Below are positions 38,621 through 46,668 of a DNA stretch of 64,000 nucleotides, piece after piece. Position 1 is the stretch's first letter. Each line of letters opens with the position of its first letter. A program made the position numbers and the translations under genes. The notes below the pieces were generated by a model. That model had not been told where the DNA came from and made no database searches. It saw only the letters and a program-made list of their open reading frames with translations. The DNA is from Prochlorococcus marinus XMU1412 (GTDB lineage Bacteria; Cyanobacteriota; Cyanobacteriia; PCC-6307; Cyanobiaceae): assembly GCF_017696315.1 (NCBI RefSeq), contig NZ_JAAORJ010000001.1:16452-80451 (forward strand), written 5' to 3'.

Positions 38621-39583
38621 GTGAAGAAAAGAATTGGATTAGGTACGTGGTCTTGGGGGAATAAGCTTTTCTGGAATTACCAATCTACAAATGACGATGA
38701 TTTACGAGAGACATATGATGAAGCGTTACGAAGAGGTTTCGATCTAATTGATACTGCAGATTCTTACGGTACTGGGAATCTTCAGGGCAGAAGTGAATTG
38801 TTGATAGGAAAATTTTTACTAAATACTCCTTCAGCAAAGAAAAAAAGAATTCAAGTAGCAACCAAACTTGCACCTTATCCTTGGAGAATAGGTAACAGAG
38901 GCTTCAATAAACCTTTTTTGAAAAGTTTAGAGAGACTTAATAACAAATTAGATATAGTGCAATTACATTGGTCAACTGCAAAATACAATCCTTGGCAGGA
39001 ATTAGGGCTGTTGAATAATCTTTGCGATTTAAAAGATGAAGGCTTTGATTTTCAAATAGGTTTATCAAATATAGGCCCTAAAAGATTGATGAAATTAATT
39101 AATTTCTTAGCAAAAAGAAATCAGCACCTAAAGAGTGTTCAAATACAGTTTTCTTTGCTTGCTCCCGATTTAGGAAAACAATACCAGGTAAAAAAAATTT
39201 GCGACGAAAATAATATTGATTTCTTTGCTTATAGCCCTTTGTCCTTTGGAATACTTTGTATTGATCCAGATAAAGAAGAAAATAAAGAAAAAAGTTTTAT
39301 TCGTAATTCCTTATTTGAAAACTATAAAAAACCAACATATGAATTGCGGAGATGTCTAAAAAGAATTGCGCATCAAAGATCAGTTTCCCAAGCGCAAGTA
39401 GCAATTAATTGGTGTTGTTATCAAGGAACTATTCCACTAGTTGGAATGCGAAAAAAATCTCAAGTTATTGATGTATCTAATGTATTTAATTGGAATTTAA
39501 AAAAAAATGAATTTAAAGTACTTCAGGAAGTTTCAAAAAAATGTTTAAAAAAAATGCCGAAAAATCCTTTTTCGAGTAATTAG
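38621..39583 (+). CDS. Aldo/keto reductase
   Basis: 320-residue NADPH-dependent reductase of the aldo/keto reductase superfamily. Catalytic tetrad positions are visible: Asp in DLIDTADSYG, Tyr in DSYG, Lys in VATKLAPYPW, and His in DIVQLHW. Later parts IGLSNIGPKRL and VQIQFSLLAPDLGKQYQV fit the family, with SQAQVAINWCC and PLVGMRKKSQV for NADP binding. The substrate is unknown. The start is a GTG. Confidence 0.88.
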   Translation: MKKRIGLGTWSWGNKLFWNYQSTNDDDLRETYDEALRRGFDLIDTADSYGTGNLQGRSELLIGKFLLNTPSAKKKRIQVATKLAPYPWRIGNRGFNKPFLKSLERLNNKLDIVQLHWSTAKYNPWQELGLLNNLCDLKDEGFDFQIGLSNIGPKRLMKLINFLAKRNQHLKSVQIQFSLLAPDLGKQYQVKKICDENNIDFFAYSPLSFGILCIDPDKEENKEKSFIRNSLFENYKKPTYELRRCLKRIAHQRSVSQAQVAINWCCYQGTIPLVGMRKKSQVIDVSNVFNWNLKKNEFKVLQEVSKKCLKKMPKNPFSSN

Positions 39584-39591
39584 TTAAATTT

Positions 39592-39729
39592 TTAGCTAGA
39601 TATTTTCTTATTTTTTTTGAGTTGACAACCACTATTCCATAGTTCATTGGGAAATTTTTCACCAGTGAATCTAATAACTTTTGGTTTGAGATTTATTATC
39701 AAGTCATTTAGTTTTTTATTAGATTCCAT
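39592..39729 (-). CDS. 45-residue small protein, function unknown
   Basis: Minus-strand ATG at 39727-39729, stop TAA at 39592-39594. It reads as a helical start (MESNKKLNDLIINLKPKVIR), then FTGEKFPNELWNSGCQLKKNKKISS. The Trp/Gly/Cys block and the balanced codon use look protein-like, but with this length chance cannot be excluded. It lies between the aldo/keto reductase 3' end and the tmRNA gene, transcribed in the same direction as the tmRNA. Conservation would decide the matter. Confidence 0.45.
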   Translation of the reverse strand: MESNKKLNDLIINLKPKVIRFTGEKFPNELWNSGCQLKKNKKISS

Positions 39730-39880
39730 TTTGCAAGATTGGATTCCTTATAAGATAAATTAATTTAAAACTTATCTTCTCAGTATTTATACTTATAAAA
39801 TTAAAAAAATTCTTTTTAATACAAGTAATTGCAGCAATATTTACACACTCATAAATTATCTACTACAACTTCTTAGTTAT

Positions 39881-39911
39881 TTAAAAAAGTGGAGTCCTTC
39901 CAGACTCCTCG
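39881..39911 (-). terminator. Intrinsic terminator of the tmRNA gene
   Basis: On the minus strand a 6-bp stem (GGAGTC/GACTCC, plus-strand 39891-39908) with a 6-base loop is followed at once by a run of T. It stands at the 3' end of the tmRNA coding piece. This is a convincing Rho-independent terminator by eye. Confidence 0.75.
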
Positions 39912-40150
39912 TATCATTTGGTTGATAAGGCTGATATAACCCCATCTCCTTTAGGATCAAGCAGCAACTGGTGCTGTTTGACGGGAGAAACTAACGATTT
40001 TGTTAGCATTTGTGTTTTTGCTCTAACCGAGCCGGCTTCAGTCACCTTCCTTATGCCCCGTCGAAACCATTACAACCCCAAAGAGTGGAGTTGAGCGGAA
40101 TCGAACCGCTGTCCGAAACATCGGTTGAGATCACCTAGTCCAATTGGACA
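39889..40150 (-). ncRNA. ssrA: Transfer-messenger RNA, circularly permuted two-piece form
   Basis: Frees stalled ribosomes. On the minus strand the 3' tRNA-like half comes first: its T-arm GGTTCGATTCC and the acceptor strand CAACTCC with discriminator A at 40086-40093. Only six bases later begins the 5' half, GGGGTTG at 40079-40073, followed by ATGGTTTCGACGGGG, the tmRNA 5' signature. The two acceptor strands pair in seven positions (one G-U). The tag frame reads ANKIVSFSRQTAPVAA, then a stop, at 40007-39957. The half order shows this is a permuted gene as known in alpha-proteobacteria and some cyanobacteria. No CCA is encoded. The outer ends are approximate (a TATAAA at 40156-40151 may be the -10). 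Confidence 0.93.
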
Positions 40151-40156
40151 TTTATA
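40151..40156 (-). promoter_or_regulatory. Candidate -10 box for the tmRNA gene
   Basis: TATAAA on the minus strand is followed within about 6-8 bases by a GTCCAATTGGAC palindrome where the transcript probably begins. No clear -35 is present. Confidence 0.4.
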
Positions 40157-40209
40157 TTCTGACAGGCAAAATGGTTATTGAATAGTTTTTTTACTAAGTT
40201 TTATCGTAT

Positions 40210-41334
40210 ATGAATGTAGTTGCATCATCTCCGGAGGGACTAGAGAAATCTTTAGCAGAAGAAATTTCAAATTTAGGCGCCTTTAATATTAATACTTATA
40301 AAAGATTTATTAATTTTGAATGTGATTTTGAAACTTTTTATAGAGTTCATTTCTATTCCAGATTAGCTTTTCGTTTTTATAGAGAAATTGCAAGTTTTAA
40401 TTGCTATGACAAGCAATCTTTATATGCGGGGGTTAGAGATTCATTTGATTGGTTAAATTGGTTGCACTTTGATAAAACGTTTAATGTTCAAGTGACTGGG
40501 AGAACATCTTCTTTAAGTCATACTCATTTCACTGCTCTTGAAGTAAAAAATTCCATAACTGATTTGCAACAGGCAGTTTGGAATAAAAGATCAAATATTG
40601 CTCTAGCTAATCCTGATTTTATAGTTCATCTGCATTTAAATAATAATAAAGCAATTCTCAGTCTTCAAAGCAGCGTTGAAAGCTTACACAAAAGAGGCTA
40701 TAGACCTGCAATTGGAAATGCTCCATTAAAAGAAAATTTAGCTTCTGGATTGATAAATATGACTCAATGGAATGGCAAAGTTCCATTAATAGATTTTATG
40801 TGCGGTTCGGGAACTTTTTTAATTGAGGCAGTCAACCAATACCTTGGAGTTCCCGTAAATATTGATCAAGTATATCTTTTTGAGAATTGGTTGGACTTTA
40901 GGAAAGATATTTATCTTAATGAAAAAAATAAGGCAAAAAATAAAATTATAAATTATGAAAAATTGCCAACAATAATAGGATGTGAAATTAATAAAAAGGT
41001 TTTTGAGCAGGCGAATATAAACATATCATTAGCTGGACTAGAAAATTATATTGAGCTTATAAATAATGATTTTTTAGCACTCCAATTAAGTTGCACACCT
41101 GGGATAATCATATGTAATCCTCCATACGGCAAAAAATTAGGCGATGAAAATGAATTGATTTATTTATATGAACAAATGGGAATCTTCCTAAAGAATAATT
41201 TTTCAGGTTGGGAATTTTGGCTGCTAAGTGGAAATCCAAAACTAACAAAATATTTGAAAATGAAATCTTCATTGAAAATTCCTGTTAGTAATGGGGGAAT
41301 AGATTGTAGATGGATAAAGTATTTAATAAGGTAA
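40210..41334 (+). CDS. THUMP-domain SAM methyltransferase (RlmL N2-guanine type)
   Basis: 374 residues. An N-terminal THUMP-like region (roughly 40-150) is followed by a class I methyltransferase domain with DFMCGSGTFLIEA (SAM binding), CEINKKVFEQANIN and the catalytic IICNPPYGKKLG. This matches the COG0116 group, to which 23S rRNA G2445 methylase RlmL belongs. The target is likely a guanine in rRNA rather than DNA, but the exact site is not shown by sequence. It is divergent from the tmRNA gene. Confidence 0.85.
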   Translation: MNVVASSPEGLEKSLAEEISNLGAFNINTYKRFINFECDFETFYRVHFYSRLAFRFYREIASFNCYDKQSLYAGVRDSFDWLNWLHFDKTFNVQVTGRTSSLSHTHFTALEVKNSITDLQQAVWNKRSNIALANPDFIVHLHLNNNKAILSLQSSVESLHKRGYRPAIGNAPLKENLASGLINMTQWNGKVPLIDFMCGSGTFLIEAVNQYLGVPVNIDQVYLFENWLDFRKDIYLNEKNKAKNKIINYEKLPTIIGCEINKKVFEQANINISLAGLENYIELINNDFLALQLSCTPGIIICNPPYGKKLGDENELIYLYEQMGIFLKNNFSGWEFWLLSGNPKLTKYLKMKSSLKIPVSNGGIDCRWIKYLIR

Positions 41335-41335
41335 T

Positions 41336-41722
41336 TTATTTTTTGCCTAAAACGGCTTTTGTTGTCTTGCCTAAACCCTCTAATGTTTGAGGAAGATATG
41401 GTCCTTTGGCTAATTTTCCTCCAAGTTTTAAACTTAAGCCTGCAAGAACTAAATCGATAAATATTATTAGTAATAAATTATATTCAATATTCCAGTTATT
41501 ATATTTTGTTAGAAAAAGGTAGAAAATAATATGGATGCAAATTAGTACTAGTAATAATAATGTGCTGCCAATTGCCAAAAATATTCCACCACTAATTAAT
41601 CTTCTTTTTTCTCTATCTACTTCTTGAAGAGCTATTCTTACATGCAAATCCATAACTGAACTTGCAATCGCTGAAATTCTGGAGGCGGTATTTGCAAAGT
41701 TTTTATTTTTTGGTTTTTCCAT
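41336..41722 (-). CDS. DUF1469/YqjE-like membrane protein
   Basis: From ATG 41722 this is 128 residues (MEKPKNKNFANTASRISAIASSVMDLHVRIALQEVDREKRR and so on) with two transmembrane segments. The layout, a helix ahead of ALQEVDREKRRLISGGIFLAIGS followed by two membrane spans, fits the YqjE (Phage_holin_3_6, DUF1469) family. No phage gene is near, so the holin label is a family name only. An earlier ATG at 41737 would overlap the upstream gene by 14 bases; the start at 41722 fits better. It is translated right after the DUF883-like gene (stop at 41724). Confidence 0.75.
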   Translation of the reverse strand: MEKPKNKNFANTASRISAIASSVMDLHVRIALQEVDREKRRLISGGIFLAIGSTLLLLVLICIHIIFYLFLTKYNNWNIEYNLLLIIFIDLVLAGLSLKLGGKLAKGPYLPQTLEGLGKTTKAVLGKK

Positions 41723-41723
41723 A

Positions 41724-42185
41724 TTATTTTCTACCACTGTTAAGGAGCGTTCCTATTAGTAAACCTATACCAGCCGCAATAGCAATAGATAATAATGGTT
41801 TTTTTCTTATAGGACTTTCTATTTTTGGTCTAAGTGTATCGTTAAGTTCTTCTAATAATTCTTCTAATTGACTTTCTATAGGCTCAATTTTTTCTGATAT
41901 TTCCCAATTGTTTTCTCTTATTGAATCAATTATTTCAAATAGTTGGCTTTTTATTCTAATTGCTGAGGTTCCACTATGGCTTGCTATTACTTCAACTAAA
42001 TCGTCAATACTCCCTTTTGTGGCTTCAAGGGTTTGTTGTGCAATGTTAGGCCATTTTTCTTTTATTAAAGGTATTAAACTGTCAATTTTTTCGAGTAACC
42101 ATTTTTCCGAGAGAACCTCTCTATCAGGAAGATTAGAGTTATCTTCTTTATCTTCTACTTCTTTGGGAGGATGGTAAGTCTCCAT
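41724..42185 (-). CDS. DUF883/YqjD-like membrane-anchored protein
   Basis: 153 residues: an acidic N-terminus, a long amphipathic helical body rich in Ile/Glu (residues about 25-120), and a short C-terminal membrane anchor, KKPLLSIAIAAGIGLLIGTLLNSGRK. The anchor's arginine/lysine-flanked IAAGIGLLIG pattern is characteristic of the YqjD/ElaB (DUF883) family, which in E. coli ties ribosomes to the inner membrane in stationary phase. It is first in a two-gene unit with a YqjE-like partner, the same order as yqjDE. Function here is inferred. Confidence 0.7.
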   Translation of the reverse strand: METYHPPKEVEDKEDNSNLPDREVLSEKWLLEKIDSLIPLIKEKWPNIAQQTLEATKGSIDDLVEVIASHSGTSAIRIKSQLFEIIDSIRENNWEISEKIEPIESQLEELLEELNDTLRPKIESPIRKKPLLSIAIAAGIGLLIGTLLNSGRK

Positions 42186-42354
42186 TATTCAAACTTATTT
42201 ATTTTAAGATTAGACCCATTTTCTTAATTTGGAACCCTTATCTAAATAATTGTGGGATTTATATAGAAAAAAAACATATAAAAGTTTATTTACATTTTAT
42301 TTATCTACTCTGTTCTGCAAGAAGCTTTTGTTAAGCTATTACTGGAATTATTAA

Positions 42355-42510
42355 ATGAGTTTAAATTTCATCATGGATATTACATTTGCATCATTAATTT
42401 TTGCATCTCGCACAATCCCTACAGATTTTGGATTAGTAGCTGCAGCTATTGCTGGAGCTGGAAGTTTGCTATTCATCGCTTTAAGATTTGTTCCTGATGC
42501 AGGTAATTAA
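42355..42510 (+). CDS. 51-residue single-span membrane protein, function unknown
   Basis: ATG at 42355, stop TAA at 42508-42510. After a short start comes a hydrophobic stretch (FGLVAAAIAGAGSLLFIALRFV) with Gly/Ala spacing, then PDAGN. Size and single span resemble small photosystem subunits, but it does not match PsbX, PsbM, PsbN, PsaM or Ycf12 as I remember them, so the role is open. A second ATG at codon 7 (42373) could be the start. It has its own 169-base leader upstream and does not overlap a neighbour. Confidence 0.6.
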   Translation: MSLNFIMDITFASLIFASRTIPTDFGLVAAAIAGAGSLLFIALRFVPDAGN

Positions 42511-42593
42511 ATAAAAGGGACCATCTTTAAGAAAAAATATCTTTATCTAAACTTTGTTTTGCAAAAAGATTTTATTTATTTATCAACTAAATA

Positions 42594-42956
42594 ATGGATA
42601 AATGGGTTTTGCTGGAACATGAAGTTTATAATGCTAAGTCAAAAGATATTCATTATGATTTTCTTGTTGAAAATGGAATAGATTGTTTAACTTGGAAATT
42701 TTTAAAACTACCTTTATTAAATCAAGCTTCTATAGAAATTTCTAAGCAGCCAAATCATAGACTTATATGGCTATCCAGGATAAAACATGAACTTTCTGAT
42801 AATAGAGGTTTTGTAAAAAGAATTGATCATGGAATATTTAAAAACGTTTCTACAGACTTGGACTCTGAAAATTATCGATTCATTTTGGATGGTGAACTTC
42901 TTTCTGGTTTGTTTGAAATTTCGGCTAATTCTTGTAGATTGAGCAAAAATTATTAA
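42594..42956 (+). CDS. LigD 3'-phosphoesterase-like small protein
   Basis: 120 residues that look like the N-terminal phosphoesterase domain of bacterial ligase D: H9 in LEHE, HYDF at 20-23 and WKF, with PNHRLIWLSR and VKRIDHG later. These match the domain's order of metal-binding His and Asp residues, though the match is weak in its second half. Such stand-alone versions occur in cyanobacteria. No Ku or ligase D is near. DNA-end trimming is one possibility, inferred from the family alone. It lies 76 bases ahead of smc. Confidence 0.6.
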   Translation: MDKWVLLEHEVYNAKSKDIHYDFLVENGIDCLTWKFLKLPLLNQASIEISKQPNHRLIWLSRIKHELSDNRGFVKRIDHGIFKNVSTDLDSENYRFILDGELLSGLFEISANSCRLSKNY

Positions 42957-43032
42957 TATTCATTTATAAATAATCGTAATATTTCTATTGAGAATTTTTG
43001 CAAATTAGTTATTCTTATTTAGCTATTGAGAC

Positions 43033-46000
43033 TTGAGATTGGTACATATCAATCAGGTCGAGTTTGAAAATTTTAAATCTTTTGGGGGAAATGTAAAAAT
43101 TCCTCTTGAAGAAGGCTTCACAGTGGTTACGGGCCCTAACGGTTCTGGGAAAAGTAATATTTTAGATGGAATTTTATTCTGTTTAGGTTTAGCTAATAGT
43201 AGAGGGATGAGGGCTGAAAGATTACCAGATCTAATAAATAACTCCAAAGTTAAAGAGGGTAAGTCATCAGAAACATCTGTATCAGTAAAATTTAATATTC
43301 AAGATTGGTCTCCCAGAGAGGACCTTCCGCTTTTGGAACTAGAAGAAGAAGAAATTGCCCTTAATAAAGGTCAAAAAGAATGGGTAGTTTCTAGGAAATT
43401 AAGGCTTATGCCAGGTGGTTCTTATGCTTCTACTTATACTTCTGATGGCAAACAATGTACTTTGCAACAAATACAGAGAATATTAAGAGATATTAGTGTT
43501 GATCCTGAGGGCAGCAATGTTGTTATGCAGGGTGATGTAACAAGAATAGTATCAATGAATAATAAGGAGAGGAGAAATCTTATTGATGAATTAGCAGGAG
43601 TCGCACTTTTTGATACAAGAATAGAACAAACTAATGCAAAATTAAATGACGTTTTTGAAAGACAAGAAAGATGTGAAATTTTAGAAAATGAATTGCAATC
43701 TAGTAAAAATAAGCTTGAAAAAGAATGTGAAAAAGCAAAGCGATATAAAGAGTTAAAGGCAAAACTATTACAAATAATAGAATTAGAGAAAGTTCTTATT
43801 TTTGAAAAACAAGTTAAGCATGTTGAATCTATAGAAAAAAAAGAAAGTGAAATTGAAAAAAATAAAATCTTATTTAATAAAGAAAAAGAATCTATCAGTA
43901 AAGAAATATCAGTTTTAGAAGATGCTTTGAAAATACTTGTTGATGAGCTTAAGGAGAAAGGAGAGGATAAATTGATAAAAGTTAATTCTGATATTGGAAG
44001 TATTAATTCTAGCTTGAGAGAACTTGATAGGATATCAAGTCTGAATAAAGAAGAAGGTATTAAATTACAAAAACAGAGAGATGAAATTGCAATTTCTAAG
44101 AGGAATATCGAGTCAGAAAAGATGAGACAAGAAAATTTTGATGATAATTTTTTAAATCAATTGAACTTGCAAATTGACGATCTCACTTTAAAACACAAAC
44201 TATCAAGAAAAAAACTTTCTGATGCTGCTGGAGAATCTGGAGAATTCTCAAAACAAAGTATCAAATTAAATGCTGAGCTTGAAAGTATAAAAAATCAAAT
44301 TAATCCTTTGGAAATAAAAAAAAGGAAAATTGAAGAAGAAACTATTCAAAATAATATTCAAAAAGATGAGATATTGTCACAGATTGAATCTTTAGACTTA
44401 GAAAAGCAGAAACTTTTTCAGGGTAATCAAAGAAAAAAAGAGACATCCGATACAAAGAATAAAAACTTGGCAAGTAATAGCGCAGAAATTAATTCTTTAA
44501 AAAATGAAATCGATTTATTAATTAAAACTAAATCAAGGCTAAATAACGAGCAATTAAGGCTTGAAAAGGATTTATCTAGATTTGAAAGCAGGAAGGAAGC
44601 TTTAAACGAATCTAGAGGTTCATATGCTCTCAGAATTCTCTTAGAGGCAGGGTTAGAGGGTATACATGGTTATGTAGCTCAACTTGGAGAGGTCAGTGAG
44701 AAAAATAGATATGCATTAGAAATTGCTGCTGGAAATAGGTTAGGACAAATTGTTGTTGATAATGATCATATTGCTGCAAAAGCAATTGAAATTCTCAAAA
44801 AGAAGAAAGCGGGAAGATTAACTTTTTTACCTTTAAATAGAATTAAAAGTCAAAAAAAGAATTATGCGATTTCAAGATTTGAAAATAATAGGGAGAATGG
44901 ATTTATTGATAAAGCTATTAATCTAATTACTTTTGATGAAGTTTATTCGGATGTTTTTCGATATGTTTTTGGAGATACTTTGGTTTTTTCAGACTTATCC
45001 TCAGCAAGGTTATCTACACAAAAAAATAGGTTGGTTACCTTAAGTGGTGAATTATTAGAAGCAAGTGGTGCTATTACAGGAGGCAGTAAGTTAAATAAAG
45101 ATTTGGCTTATAAGTTTGGAATTAATAATGATATTGATGATTCCACTCCTATAAAAGAAAGATTATTAGTTATCGAAGAAGCTTTAAAAGAGTCAAATAA
45201 TGATTTGATACTAAAAAATAATAGACTTAGTATATTAAATTCTAACCGCAGTCAAATAATTGAGGATTGCGCCTCATTTAATAAAGAAATTGAAGTAAAT
45301 CAAGATTCTCTTAAAGCTGTCTCGCAAAGAATTGAGGATTGTAAATCGAGATTAAATACACTTGATACTGCTAATAATTTATTAGTTAACGAGTTAGGTC
45401 ATTTAAAAAATCAATTGAAGCCTTATCACGATAAGTTTGATCAACTACAAATCATTCAAAAGGCAAATTATGAAAAAAATCAAAAATCATCATTAATAGC
45501 TTTTAATGACGATTTTAATAATCTTGATAAAAAACTTGAATTACTTATTAAAGAGAGAAATACATTACTAGATAAAAAGAATCAATTTGCTTTAAATAAA
45601 GAGCGTATCAATAATTCATTAAAAATTACTTTACTACAAGAAAAAAACTTGCAGGAATCTATTAAACAACTCGCAATTGCTCATAGTGAATGGATAGAAA
45701 AAAGGGATCAATTTAACAAAGAGCTTTCAGATCTCGATAAACAAAAAAATTCTCTAGAGAAGAATTTAGGTTTATTAAGAAGGAAAAGAGATGAATTAAA
45801 CTCTTCAATTTCAAATAAAAGACAAGAACATAATAATTATCTGTTAAAGCTTGAATATCTTGAAAGGGATATGCATTCCCTTAAAGAAGAGATGAGGAGC
45901 GAGAAAATAAAATTAGAAAATTATAAAAAAGATCTACCTAATCCTTCCCCGGAGTTTGGAGAATATGCAGGGCAGAGTCTTGAATCTTTGCAATCAGAAA

Positions 46001-46623
46001 TTTCGATTATAAATGCAAAACTAGAAAGCTTAGAACCTGTCAATATGTTAGCTCTTGATGAACTAGAAGAATTAATTGAGAGATTAAATAGTTTGCGAGA
46101 AAAATTAGAAATTCTATCCAATGAAAGATCTGAATTATTGCTGAGAATAGAAACTGTATCTACGATGCGTCAAGAAGCTTTTATGCAAGCATTTACAGAA
46201 GTTGATAGACATTTTAGAGAAATTTTTGCAAAGTTATCTGATGGAGATGGATTTCTTCAACTTGAAAATCCTAATTCTCCTTTAGAAGGAGGATTAACTT
46301 TAGTGGCTCATCCCAAGGGAAAAAATGTCAGAAGATTAGCGTCTATGTCAGGTGGTGAAAAATCGTTAACTGCTTTAAGTTTTTTATTTGCTTTGCAAAA
46401 GTATAAGCCTTCACCTTTTTATGCATTAGACGAGGTTGATAGTTTTTTAGATGGTATTAATGTTGAAAGGTTGTCAAAACTAATATCAAATCAGTCATCA
46501 AATGCTCAATTTATAGTCGTAAGTCATAGAAGGCCTATGATTAGTGCATCTGAACGAACAATTGGGGTTGCGCAAGCAAGAGGTGCTAATACTCAAGTTC
46601 TTGGGTTACCAAATGCTGCATAA
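43033..46623 (+). CDS. smc: Chromosome segregation protein SMC
   Basis: Condensin ATPase that shapes and helps part the chromosome. The N-terminal head has FKSFGG and the Walker A GPNGSGKSNI; the region QGDVTRI continues it. Two long coiled coils surround the hinge (GIHGYVAQLGEV to about GGSKLNKD, residues about 535-695). The C-terminal head has LASMSGGEKSLTALSFLFAL as the ABC signature and PFYALDEVDSFLDG as Walker B. There are 1196 residues, which is normal. The start is a TTG at 43033, with an in-frame TTG two codons later as an equal candidate. Confidence 0.95.
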   Translation: MRLVHINQVEFENFKSFGGNVKIPLEEGFTVVTGPNGSGKSNILDGILFCLGLANSRGMRAERLPDLINNSKVKEGKSSETSVSVKFNIQDWSPREDLPLLELEEEEIALNKGQKEWVVSRKLRLMPGGSYASTYTSDGKQCTLQQIQRILRDISVDPEGSNVVMQGDVTRIVSMNNKERRNLIDELAGVALFDTRIEQTNAKLNDVFERQERCEILENELQSSKNKLEKECEKAKRYKELKAKLLQIIELEKVLIFEKQVKHVESIEKKESEIEKNKILFNKEKESISKEISVLEDALKILVDELKEKGEDKLIKVNSDIGSINSSLRELDRISSLNKEEGIKLQKQRDEIAISKRNIESEKMRQENFDDNFLNQLNLQIDDLTLKHKLSRKKLSDAAGESGEFSKQSIKLNAELESIKNQINPLEIKKRKIEEETIQNNIQKDEILSQIESLDLEKQKLFQGNQRKKETSDTKNKNLASNSAEINSLKNEIDLLIKTKSRLNNEQLRLEKDLSRFESRKEALNESRGSYALRILLEAGLEGIHGYVAQLGEVSEKNRYALEIAAGNRLGQIVVDNDHIAAKAIEILKKKKAGRLTFLPLNRIKSQKKNYAISRFENNRENGFIDKAINLITFDEVYSDVFRYVFGDTLVFSDLSSARLSTQKNRLVTLSGELLEASGAITGGSKLNKDLAYKFGINNDIDDSTPIKERLLVIEEALKESNNDLILKNNRLSILNSNRSQIIEDCASFNKEIEVNQDSLKAVSQRIEDCKSRLNTLDTANNLLVNELGHLKNQLKPYHDKFDQLQIIQKANYEKNQKSSLIAFNDDFNNLDKKLELLIKERNTLLDKKNQFALNKERINNSLKITLLQEKNLQESIKQLAIAHSEWIEKRDQFNKELSDLDKQKNSLEKNLGLLRRKRDELNSSISNKRQEHNNYLLKLEYLERDMHSLKEEMRSEKIKLENYKKDLPNPSPEFGEYAGQSLESLQSEISIINAKLESLEPVNMLALDELEELIERLNSLREKLEILSNERSELLLRIETVSTMRQEAFMQAFTEVDRHFREIFAKLSDGDGFLQLENPNSPLEGGLTLVAHPKGKNVRRLASMSGGEKSLTALSFLFALQKYKPSPFYALDEVDSFLDGINVERLSKLISNQSSNAQFIVVSHRRPMISASERTIGVAQARGANTQVLGLPNAA

Positions 46624-46668
46624 ACACACTTTTTTAAATTTATACGTCAGAATGATAAAAAGAAATTT

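Noticed and set aside
41336-41722. Prophage holin
   Set aside because: Family name only; no phage structural, lysis or integrase gene is near, and the neighbour is a YqjD-like gene.
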